Shown one piece after another: positions 52,363 through 60,063 of a stretch of DNA of 64,000 nt. Under the pieces are notes generated by a model. That model saw only the letters and a program-made list of their open reading frames with translations, had not been told where the DNA came from and made no database searches. Position 1 is the first letter of the stretch. Each line of letters begins with the position of its first letter. Source of the DNA: Phycisphaerales bacterium (GTDB taxonomy: Bacteria; Planctomycetota; Phycisphaerae; Phycisphaerales; UBA5793); assembly GCA_020852515.1 (NCBI GenBank), contig JADZAS010000003.1, positions 1 through 64,000 of the forward strand, written 5' to 3'. The position numbers and the translations under genes are program-made.

Positions 52363-52902
52363 ATGACTGCTGAACGCCACAACACACCGCAGCACAATCT
52401 CCACGCCAACCAAGCTGGAAGCGGCGGAATGAGCACAACCGATGCCCACTCCAGCCTGCCTTGGCGGCGGTTGGGCCGGTTCTTTGCGGCCACCGTATTG
52501 GCGAGTGTCGTTTTGAACGACATCTGGGAAATGGCGCAGATGTCTGCCTTCGTCGAAACAGCGGGACATTCCTTGACCAGCACGCTCGGTCCTTGCACGC
52601 GTGCGGCGGTGGGAGATGTGGGAAATATCTTGGGCATTTACGCGGCGGGCGCGCTCGCCGCTGGTGATCTGGGCTGGGGCCTGCACGGCCGCTGGGACAT
52701 TAACGCCACGGCGGCCCTTTGGGGGTTGGTTTATGCGGCGCTGGCCGCCGGACGATGGTCTTACACGGAGCGCATGCCCGGAGTACGCGGGCTTGGCGCT
52801 GTCCTGTGGCCGCTGCTGCGAATGACACTGCTGCCTCCGCTCGCTTTCTGGGTTTCCAGATGGTGGGCTGTGCGCGGCACAACGAAAGGAGATTTGCAAT
52901 GA
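52363..52902 (+). CDS. membrane protein of unknown family (179 aa)
   Basis: An N-terminal hydrophilic part with His residues (ERHNTPQHNLHANQ) is followed by three or four membrane segments (LGRFFAATVLASVVLNDIWE; GIYAAGALAAGDLGWGL; TAALWGLVYAALAAGRWS; LLRMTLLPPLAFWVSRWW). AGGAA precedes the ATG. The function is unknown. The stop overlaps the next small gene. Confidence 0.65.
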   Translation: MTAERHNTPQHNLHANQAGSGGMSTTDAHSSLPWRRLGRFFAATVLASVVLNDIWEMAQMSAFVETAGHSLTSTLGPCTRAAVGDVGNILGIYAAGALAAGDLGWGLHGRWDINATAALWGLVYAALAAGRWSYTERMPGVRGLGAVLWPLLRMTLLPPLAFWVSRWWAVRGTTKGDLQ

Positions 52903-53027
52903 ATCATTCAAACGGATGGATGAATGGCTGGATGGGCGGAGGGATGTGGATTTGGTGGACGATCGGCATTCTGGTGGTCGTCCTGCTGGTGGTCATCATT
53001 GCCAAAATGTCCAACAAGAAATCCTGA
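52899..53027 (+). CDS. 42-aa single-helix membrane protein
   Basis: MNHSNGWMNGWMGGGMWIWW is followed by the hydrophobic TIGILVVVLLVVIIAKM and a basic end. AAGGAG lies 8 nt before the ATG at 52899, which overlaps the previous stop. A Met/Trp-rich periplasmic end and a single helix suggest a small envelope or metal-binding peptide. Confidence 0.7.
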   Translation: MNHSNGWMNGWMGGGMWIWWTIGILVVVLLVVIIAKMSNKKS

Positions 53028-53131
53028 GTTCACAAGCTGCCTGCGAAGTGAACGTTTAACCATGAAAGCAAACCGATGTTGAGCACATTATCCACTGACA
53101 AGACCGAGGGTAACAACGGGACAGGAGAAAG

Positions 53132-53155
53132 CGGGACAGGTACCCGTCCCGTTTT
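53132..53155 (+). terminator. possible rho-independent terminator before the epimerase
   Basis: CGGGAC and GTCCCG form a 6-bp stem with an 8-nt loop containing GGTACC, followed by TTTT. It ends the run of small membrane genes and precedes the epimerase by about 45 bp. The T-run is short, so termination is tentative. Confidence 0.45.
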
Positions 53156-53200
53156 CCGGTCTGTGTTCGCGTCGCTGGCGGCACGGCAGGGAGAGCATCT

Positions 53201-54271
53201 ATGACAAAGGAAAAAGGTATCGTCATCGTGACGGGCTCCAACGGGAGGATCGGCGATGCCGTCATGCGGCGATTCGTCGGGCGCTTCAGCGATGTGGTCG
53301 GCTTCGACCGCAAGGCGCCTGGTCCGCCGCCGCCCGGATGCACGCACATCCCCGTCGAGATCACGTCGGACGAGAGCGTGCGAGAAGGGCTGCGCGCCGT
53401 CCGCGAGCATCACGGGACGCGCGTCGTCTCGGTGATCCACCTGGCCGCCTACTACGATTTCTTCGGTGAGCCGAGCACGAAATACGACGAGATCACGGTG
53501 CGCGGCACGGGGCGCCTGCTGCGCGGGCTGCGCGACGCCGGCTTGCGCGTCGAACAGTTCGTCTTCTCCAGCACGATGCTCGTGCATCGCCCGGCCGAGC
53601 CGGGACAGTTCATCAACGAAGACTGGCCGATCGAGCCGACGTGGGCGTACCCGGAATCGAAAGTCCGCACCGAGCAGCTCATCCACGCCGAGCGCGGCCA
53701 GGTGCCCGCCGTGCTGCTGCGCATCGCCGGCGTGTACGACGACCAGTGCCACTCGATCCCGCTGGCCCACCAGATGCAGCGCATCAGCGAGCGGCAGTTC
53801 ACCAGCCGCATCTATTCCGGCAGCACGTCGCACGGCCAATCGTTCCTGCACATGGACGATCTGGTGGACGCCATCGCGCTCACGGTCGAGCGCCGCGCCG
53901 CACTGCCGCCGGAAGTGCCGATCCTGCTGGGCGAGCCCGAGCCGCTCAGTTACGACGAGCTCCAGCACACCTTCTCCCGCCTGATCCACGGCGAGGAGTG
54001 GGAGACGCTCCAGGTCCCCGGCGTGCTCGCGCCGCTGGCCAAGGCCGGCACGTGGGTGATGGGGAAACTCCCCGGCGCCAACCCGTTCATCAAGTCGTGG
54101 ATGATCGACCGCGCCAACGACCACTACGCGCTGGACATCACCCGCGCCCGCAACCTGCTCGACTGGTCCCCGCGGCGGAGCCTGCGCGAGACGATTCCCA
54201 AGATGGTCGCCGCGCTCAAAACCGACCCAGACGGCTTTTATCGCGAGAACGATCTCACCGGAAAGTCTTGA
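53201..54271 (+). CDS. NAD-dependent epimerase/dehydratase family protein
   Basis: A 356-aa extended SDR. The Rossmann motif is VTGSNGRIGDAVM (residues 10-22), the catalytic region has WAYPESKVRTEQ (Y-x-x-x-K) and an FSSTM serine segment. The C-terminal part with FLHMDDLVDAI is typical. The substrate is unknown. Its gene is 41 bp before the SPW-VKOR gene, a pairing I believe is recurrent. It may modify a cell-envelope sugar or reduce a substrate. Confidence 0.88.
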   Translation: MTKEKGIVIVTGSNGRIGDAVMRRFVGRFSDVVGFDRKAPGPPPPGCTHIPVEITSDESVREGLRAVREHHGTRVVSVIHLAAYYDFFGEPSTKYDEITVRGTGRLLRGLRDAGLRVEQFVFSSTMLVHRPAEPGQFINEDWPIEPTWAYPESKVRTEQLIHAERGQVPAVLLRIAGVYDDQCHSIPLAHQMQRISERQFTSRIYSGSTSHGQSFLHMDDLVDAIALTVERRAALPPEVPILLGEPEPLSYDELQHTFSRLIHGEEWETLQVPGVLAPLAKAGTWVMGKLPGANPFIKSWMIDRANDHYALDITRARNLLDWSPRRSLRETIPKMVAALKTDPDGFYRENDLTGKS

Positions 54272-54312
54272 TGGCGCCGGTCCGCTCGCTCGCGACCAAT
54301 CGGAGAACGCCA

Positions 54313-55761
54313 ATGGAATCAAATCATGGCCAAGCCGCGCCGCGAGGACACGATACCCACGCGCCACAGGGTGAGATTCCGACCCATCATAGTGAGGTGG
54401 GCGGCGAGCACGATCACGCGACGATGATGCGCGACATGCTCGCCCAATGGGTCTGGCGGGACTTCGCCAACATCATCCTCGGGCTGTGGCTGCTCACCGC
54501 GCCATTCACCTTCGGCTATCGCAGCGCGGCGATGACCTGGAGCGACATCATCAGCGGCGCGATCATCGCCCTTCTGGGCGTGATGACGCTCTGGCCGCGC
54601 CTCGACCTGGCGCGGTGGGGCATCTGCTTCACGGGCCTCTGGCTGCTCTTCGCCCCGCTGGTCTTCTGGTCGCCTGATGCGGCCGGCTACGCAAACGACA
54701 CGCTGATCGGCGCTCTGGTTATCGCTTTCTCCGTGCTCATTCCGATGATGCCGGGCAAGGCCCACCACAAGTTGATGACGACGCCGGGCCCGCAGATTCC
54801 GCCGGGGTGGAGCTACAACCCTTCGACGTGGCTTCAGCGCGGACCGATCATCGCGCTGGCGCTGGTGGGCTTCTTCATCTCGCGCTACCTCGCGGCCTAT
54901 CAACTCGGCTACATCAATCATGCGTGGGATCCGTTCTTCGCTGGAGGAGAAGGCACACGAAAGGTGCTGGATTCGGAGGTCTCGAAGATGTTCCCCATCT
55001 CCGACGCGGGGCTGGGCGCGGCGGCGTACCTGATCGAAGCGCTTTCGGGGTTCATGGGCGGCCGAGACCGCTGGCGCACCATGCCCTGGATGGTGGCAAT
55101 GTTCGGCGCGCTGGTCATTCCGCTTGGAATCGTCAGCATCGTGCTGATCATCCTCCAGCCGGTGGCCGTCGGCGCGTGGTGCATGCTCTGCCTGATTACG
55201 GCGGCGGCGATGCTGGTCATGATCTCGCCGGCCCTGGACGAGGTGATCGCAATGCTTCAGTTCCTCCTCGGCGCCCGCCGCGAAGGCAAGCCGTTGTGGC
55301 GGACGTTCTGGCTCGGCGGAACGCTCGACAGCGGCAACGCGACCGGCGGCGGTGCGATGAAGCCATCGGATCGTTCCCGGTCGGCGGCGAGCGAGGTCAT
55401 CAGGGCAATGAACCTGGACAATGTCCCCTGGAACATGATCGCCAGCGCGGCGCTGGGCGTGTGGCTGATGTTCACCCCGAGCGTCCTGGGCGTGAGCGAC
55501 GCCGCGGCGCACAGCCATCACGTCGTCGGCGCACTGATCGTTACCTGGTCGGTCATCGCCTTCGGCGAAGTCGCGCGCAGCGTGCGATTCCTGAACGTCG
55601 TGATGGCTTTGTGGGTGGCGGCGGCGCCGTGGTTCCTGTCCGGCGCCGGCGCCGGCGCGCGCTGGAACGCCATCATCGTCGGCGCCGCCCTGATCCTGCT
55701 CAGCCTCCGTCGCGGAGAAGTTCGGGAACGTTACGGGAGTTGGAACCGATACATGGTTTGA
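54313..55761 (+). CDS. SPW-repeat protein with a central VKOR domain
   Basis: A 482-aa membrane protein. SPW-type repeats at both ends: GLWLLTAPFTFGY, TGLWLLFAPLVFWSP, LGVWLMFTPSVLG and MALWVAAAPWFL. Between them (about residues 170-310) lies a vitamin K epoxide reductase-like bundle with GAWCMLCLITAAAMLVM (C-x-x-C). The His/Asp-rich N-terminus has HHSEVGGEHDH. GGAG precedes ATG at 54313; a start at 54271 is also possible. It probably helps form disulfide bonds in the envelope. Confidence 0.88.
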   Translation: MESNHGQAAPRGHDTHAPQGEIPTHHSEVGGEHDHATMMRDMLAQWVWRDFANIILGLWLLTAPFTFGYRSAAMTWSDIISGAIIALLGVMTLWPRLDLARWGICFTGLWLLFAPLVFWSPDAAGYANDTLIGALVIAFSVLIPMMPGKAHHKLMTTPGPQIPPGWSYNPSTWLQRGPIIALALVGFFISRYLAAYQLGYINHAWDPFFAGGEGTRKVLDSEVSKMFPISDAGLGAAAYLIEALSGFMGGRDRWRTMPWMVAMFGALVIPLGIVSIVLIILQPVAVGAWCMLCLITAAAMLVMISPALDEVIAMLQFLLGARREGKPLWRTFWLGGTLDSGNATGGGAMKPSDRSRSAASEVIRAMNLDNVPWNMIASAALGVWLMFTPSVLGVSDAAAHSHHVVGALIVTWSVIAFGEVARSVRFLNVVMALWVAAAPWFLSGAGAGARWNAIIVGAALILLSLRRGEVRERYGSWNRYMV

Positions 55762-55802
55762 TGACGCGCGACAGTAGCTCGTCAATTCATTAGAGGATTT
55801 GA

Positions 55803-57185
55803 ATGACCAACATGACATGGCTCTCGGTCTTGCCCCCGCTTCTCACGATTGCGCTCGCGGTCTGGTTCAAGCGAATCATACCGTCGCTGCTCGCTGGCCT
55901 GCTGCTGGGTGGCTATCTGCTCGACCGGCGGATCACCGGCGGCTTTGAAACGGCTGTGGATCAGATTGTCAGCACACTCACGGATGAGGACAGCCTTCAG
56001 GTGCTCCTCTTCCTGTATTTGTTCAGCGGCTTGATGGGCATCATGAAGAAATCGGGCGGCATCCAAGCGTTTTCTACCCTCGCAGGAAACCACGTGGCGA
56101 GTAAGAAGGGCGTCTTCTATCTCCTGTGGGCGCTCATTCCGGTGACCTTCATCGATTGCGGCTTCCGGATCGTCGGAGCCGGGTCGATAACGCGGCCGCT
56201 CGCGGAGAAGAACGGGATCGCCAGCGCGCGACTTGCCTTTATGCTCAACAACACGGCAAGCCCTGTCGTCGAACTCATTCCAATTGCGACCACGTACGTG
56301 GGGTTCAACGTGGCGATCATCGCACTCGGTTTGAAGAGCGCAGGAGTCAGCGACCAGACGAGCGCCTACTCAATCTGGCTTAGAGCCATTCCGCTTGAGT
56401 TCTTCAGCCTTGTCGTCATCGCGATCACCTTTCTCTCGGTGTTCTACACATTCCGAAAAGAAGACAAAAGCCCCAAGGCATCGGCGGCTCACGCGGCGCC
56501 TGCCAAGACACCCATGGCGATGGATGCGACGCCGCCCGTGATCGAGCCGCGAATCGTTAATCTCGTCTTGCCGATGCTGACGGTCATTGGACTGAGCATC
56601 TTCTTCTTTTGGTTCTTCACGAACGCCGAGCCGAACAGGGCGATGCTCGTCGCGCTCTTCATCTCGATCTTCGTGACGGCTGTCTTCTATGCGTTTCAGA
56701 ACTACGCCATCAAGGAGATGGTCTCCGACGTTATCTCTGGTGGCAACGAGATCATGCCGACCCTGGTGATCCTGGCCGTCGCCTGGCCTTTGGCCGCCGT
56801 TTCACAGGAGCTCGGGATGAACCTGTTCATTCAAGAGCTTGTGGGGAGTTCCCTGCCTGTCTGGAGCATGGCGGTGACGATCTTCATTCTCTCGGCTTCC
56901 GTCACCTACTTCATTGGCTCAGGATGGGGGGCCGCGTCGCTCATCATGCCCTTTGCGATTCCCCTGGCGGTGTCTGTCGATGCCAGTGTTCCCCTCTGCG
57001 TTGCCGCCGTCATCACCGGAGGCACGTTTGGCGACGTCACTTCACCTGTCGCGGGGATGACGAACATGTCGTCGAACATTGCCCACGCGGACCACGCCGA
57101 GTACTTGCGCTACGCGGCCCCGTATAACTTCGCGGCCGCTGGAATCGCAGCCATTCTGTACTTGGTGGCTGGGGTCATGGCGTGA
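55803..57185 (+). CDS. NhaC-type Na+/H+ antiporter
   Basis: A 460-aa protein with about 11-12 membrane helices, matching the NhaC family in VTFIDCGFRIVGAGSITRPL, FMLNNTASPVVELIPIATT and GGTFGDVTSPVAGMTNMSSN. A charged loop with Ala/Pro lies near residues 215-245. It may supply proton motive force balance for the metal pumps, an inference from its place at the end of the metal island. Confidence 0.88.
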   Translation: MTNMTWLSVLPPLLTIALAVWFKRIIPSLLAGLLLGGYLLDRRITGGFETAVDQIVSTLTDEDSLQVLLFLYLFSGLMGIMKKSGGIQAFSTLAGNHVASKKGVFYLLWALIPVTFIDCGFRIVGAGSITRPLAEKNGIASARLAFMLNNTASPVVELIPIATTYVGFNVAIIALGLKSAGVSDQTSAYSIWLRAIPLEFFSLVVIAITFLSVFYTFRKEDKSPKASAAHAAPAKTPMAMDATPPVIEPRIVNLVLPMLTVIGLSIFFFWFFTNAEPNRAMLVALFISIFVTAVFYAFQNYAIKEMVSDVISGGNEIMPTLVILAVAWPLAAVSQELGMNLFIQELVGSSLPVWSMAVTIFILSASVTYFIGSGWGAASLIMPFAIPLAVSVDASVPLCVAAVITGGTFGDVTSPVAGMTNMSSNIAHADHAEYLRYAAPYNFAAAGIAAILYLVAGVMA

Positions 57186-57485
57186 ATCAAGCTCGTGGGC
57201 TTGGCACCGCCCACCTCCCCCAACGCCCGGAATGGCCCCCGAAAGCGCTACAACCTCCGACATCGCAGCCGACCGAGCCGACCTATCAGCAGCACCAGCC
57301 GAAGTGAGGGCATCGCGATGCTCGTGATCTGGATTCACGCAGCCAGAGGGGGGCGGTTCGGACACGAGGCAAAGGCGAATTGCCCGGTAGTATCCGTCAA
57401 GTTGCGCACATTTGGGAAGGGGCTCTCCGTGAACGAGGTTGTTCCCCCGCTGCTGAGGCGGAGAGGGAGACGGGGCAATGCGATT
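57186..57485. other. intergenic gap between antiporter and tail-region gene
   Basis: Three hundred bases between convergent genes. No gene, tRNA or clear terminator is visible. GC-rich and repeat-free by eye apart from the start of the segment duplicated at 32638-33250. Confidence 0.4.
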
Positions 57486-58466
57486 TCACGGGACGTGCCG
57501 TCTGCACCGGCAACGGCGCTCTTCGTGTGTGTCGGCGAGGTCCAGCACCGTCGCGTCGGCGAAGCGGTGTGGGGGGATGGGCGGGCCGGAGGTGGCGGTG
57601 GGTTCGCGTGGGCTGGCTACCGTGGGGAGCGGCGGCGGAGTCGAGATGGCCGTTGATGTTGATGGTGCCTGTGGCTCATCACCTCCGCCGTTCAACGAGG
57701 TCGGGCACTCCTCCTGGCAGGTCTCGTGCAAGTGGAGCGTTACTGTCCCGCCGGTGGCGAAGATTCGTTGGACCAGGCCGCCGGGGCAGGGGCAGTTGCA
57801 TGAGCCGAGGGCGTTGGTGAAGGTCAGGGGGAAGGCGCTGTAGGATGAGAGGTTGCGGGCATCGAAGGCGCTGGTGCCGAGGAAGAGCAGGCCCGTCGCC
57901 TCACCGCCCGCGCCGGCGCCCAGCCAGATTGCAAGGATGAAGCGCAGGTTGGCATGGTCGTACGCCAGGTTGATGAGCAGCGTCCCGGTGTTGTAAAAGT
58001 TGAAGTTGCCGGTGCAGTTGAAGACGCCGATGTCGGTGTAGCGCGCGATCTGGAGGCCGGTGACGGTGTCGGTCGGCAGGGCGCAACTCTGCCACACGCG
58101 GCAGCGGCTCGCGTGATTGCAGAGATTCTCCGGCGAGGGGATGAGCACATCATTCAGGTCGGTCGAGGCGCAGGCGAGTTTCTTGCCGGTGCGGGAGATG
58201 TTGGCGTTCGTGCCCAGGCCGACGGCCTTGTGCGGACTGCCGCACTGGATGCAGGTGTTCTGGCACGGCGTGATGTTCAGGTCGGCCGTGAAGCCGATGT
58301 AGCGCACCGGGAACTCGCCGCACGCGGGCAGGTGGACGGTGTCCTGTCCGCAAATGATCTCCTCGCAGCAGTCGCACAGGTCGCAGCAGCAGTTGAGTGA
58401 GTACGCCAGGTTGCCGCTGGGCGCGAGGAGGAGATTGCCTGATGGTCCAAGCACCAGCGCCATCAT
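57486..58466 (-). CDS. Cys-rich protein next to tail genes
   Basis: A 326-aa protein starting at ATG 58466, which overlaps the preceding stop by 4 nt. Cysteines are dense near the N-terminus (LNCCCDLCDCCEEIICG) and scattered later (CQNTCIQCG, SCNCPCPGG, CRCRRHVP). A proline-rich segment precedes the tail. I cannot name the family. It follows the tape measure and tail genes, so it may be a tail-tip, receptor-binding or surface protein. Its 3' part is duplicated at 32638-33250. Confidence 0.75.
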   Translation of the reverse strand: MMALVLGPSGNLLLAPSGNLAYSLNCCCDLCDCCEEIICGQDTVHLPACGEFPVRYIGFTADLNITPCQNTCIQCGSPHKAVGLGTNANISRTGKKLACASTDLNDVLIPSPENLCNHASRCRVWQSCALPTDTVTGLQIARYTDIGVFNCTGNFNFYNTGTLLINLAYDHANLRFILAIWLGAGAGGEATGLLFLGTSAFDARNLSSYSAFPLTFTNALGSCNCPCPGGLVQRIFATGGTVTLHLHETCQEECPTSLNGGGDEPQAPSTSTAISTPPPLPTVASPREPTATSGPPIPPHRFADATVLDLADTHEERRCRCRRHVP

Positions 58467-59260
58467 GGACACTCATCGAGGTTGAGATCGGAAGTGACGG
58501 AGGAAGCGCCGCTCGACGAGACGCCGACGAGTACGCCGCAGGCGTTGCGATCGAAGGTGACGGTCGCGCGGGTCAGCGTGAGGCGGAGTTTCTTGGGCGT
58601 GCCGGCGACGATGGAGAGCGAGCCGCCTGTGACCACGGTGGCGACCACTTGGCTGGCGGTGTCCAGATCGAAGGCCGGGCACCCATCTTCGTCGAATTCG
58701 AGACAGTCGCCCAGGCAACTGACGCCCGCGATGGAGGGCAGGCGCACGACCGCTGCGATCCCCAGCGAAACGCTCGGCTCACGCCAGAGGATGTGAGCCG
58801 CGCCGCTGTGCGCCGTCTGGAGACGTGTCGTCGATCCGGGAACCACATCGACGTAGTTGTGATTGGCGTCGTTGACGTTGATCGTAACGGGCACGACGCC
58901 GCCGACCGCGGCGCGGACGATGGCGCCGGCGGCCGCCGTCTCCAGCAGGACGGCGAACCGGCCCGCGTGGCCGGATGTCGGTGTGACGCCGATGAAGGCG
59001 ATGCGTTCGATTTCCATCGCGCTGCCGGGGGCGACGATCGGCGCGTCGAGGCCGAGGATGCCGAATCGCGACACGGTCGATCCGCTGTCGTTGCGCACCA
59101 AGATGATGTCACTGTCGCGCCGCAGGCGCTGGGGCTCGCGGGTTTCCTCATGCTGGCGGCGGCGATGATCGATCGCCGCATCGACGAAGGCGTTGTAGGC
59201 CCCTGCGGGGATGCGCAGCGGGTCGCCGGTCTTCACTTTGCGCAGGGAGTCGCCGCTCAT
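58463..59260 (-). CDS. tail-region protein of unknown function (265 aa)
   Basis: ATG at 59260 begins MSGDSLRKVKTGDPLRIPAG, preferred over a start at 59380 that adds an unlikely basic leader. The rest is beta-rich: FDEDGCPAFDLDTASQVVAT and LRLTLTRATVTFDRNAC. It overlaps the Cys-rich gene by 4 nt and begins 2 bp after the next upstream stop. A tail-fibre or baseplate role is plausible by position. Confidence 0.75.
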   Translation of the reverse strand: MSGDSLRKVKTGDPLRIPAGAYNAFVDAAIDHRRRQHEETREPQRLRRDSDIILVRNDSGSTVSRFGILGLDAPIVAPGSAMEIERIAFIGVTPTSGHAGRFAVLLETAAAGAIVRAAVGGVVPVTINVNDANHNYVDVVPGSTTRLQTAHSGAAHILWREPSVSLGIAAVVRLPSIAGVSCLGDCLEFDEDGCPAFDLDTASQVVATVVTGGSLSIVAGTPKKLRLTLTRATVTFDRNACGVLVGVSSSGASSVTSDLNLDECP

Positions 59261-59262
59261 GG

Positions 59263-60063
59263 TCAGATCCCCAATGCCGTGAAGTCGCCGCTCTCGTAGA
59301 CACGCTCGACGTAGGCCGCGACCGGGCGCTTCACAATCGCGCCGGCGCCGGCGTCCTCCGCCTCGGCGTAGCGCACCCAAAGGTACTCCCAGCCCTTCTT
59401 GTCGATGCCGGTAATGTCGCCGATGCTCAGGCCGGTTCGATTAGGGCGCGAGGCGAAGCGGAAGGTCAGTTCCCAGTCGCCCTGGCCGCGTTTGGAGCCG
59501 CTCACGCCGAGGAAGAGGCACTCGCCCGCGTTGAAGCCCTTGAATGGGGCGTCGTTTACACGGCCGGTGAGGGCGAAGAGCGTACCTTTATATGTGGGCG
59601 TCACCAGACTGTCGTCGAGGTAGTGCGTCTCGGTGAACTGGTAGACGGGCACGACGATGTCCACGCCCTCGACGCTGTCGGCCGTGACGCCGATGGCGCC
59701 TTTGAAGTCCGGCGCGGTCTTGCCGGGCGGGGCGTGGGAACTGATCGTCGCGTGGGACTGGGTGATGTGCTCATTGCCGCCGCCGGTCTCGAACGTAAAG
59801 GTGCTCTCGCCAGTGTCGGGTGGGTCGGTCGAGGAATCGACCTGGTAGGTGACGGTGCCGTCGTAGAGATCGGGCCCGGCCTCCTCGACGCGCACCTGAT
59901 AGAGCGGCAGGCCGCCGTGGAACGACGGAGCCTCGGCTTCGAGCGCGGTAAGGGCTTCGAGATCATCGCTCGTGCCGCGCACCCAGTACAGGCGCTCGGT
60001 GGATGGGCTCCGGCCGCTGGTGGAGGTTCTGCTGATCCCGCGTTCCTGAACTTCCGTGCTCAT
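59263..60063 (-). CDS. phage tail-type protein (266 aa)
   Basis: The start overlaps the tape-measure stop by 4 nt. The sequence is beta-rich (YDGTVTYQVDSSTDPPDTG; FTETHYLDDSLVTPTYKG; DWELTFRFASRPNRTGLSIG), resembling distal-tail or tube-like proteins. No enzymatic motif is visible. Its place directly after the tape measure supports a tail assembly role. Confidence 0.7.
   Translation of the reverse strand: MSTEVQERGISRTSTSGRSPSTERLYWVRGTSDDLEALTALEAEAPSFHGGLPLYQVRVEEAGPDLYDGTVTYQVDSSTDPPDTGESTFTFETGGGNEHITQSHATISSHAPPGKTAPDFKGAIGVTADSVEGVDIVVPVYQFTETHYLDDSLVTPTYKGTLFALTGRVNDAPFKGFNAGECLFLGVSGSKRGQGDWELTFRFASRPNRTGLSIGDITGIDKKGWEYLWVRYAEAEDAGAGAIVKRPVAAYVERVYESGDFTALGI

Noticed and set aside
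54319-55818. 499-aa minus-strand frame opposite the SPW-VKOR gene
   Set aside because: The plus strand has clear membrane helices, SPW repeats and a CxxC; the minus frame is charged low-complexity sequence.
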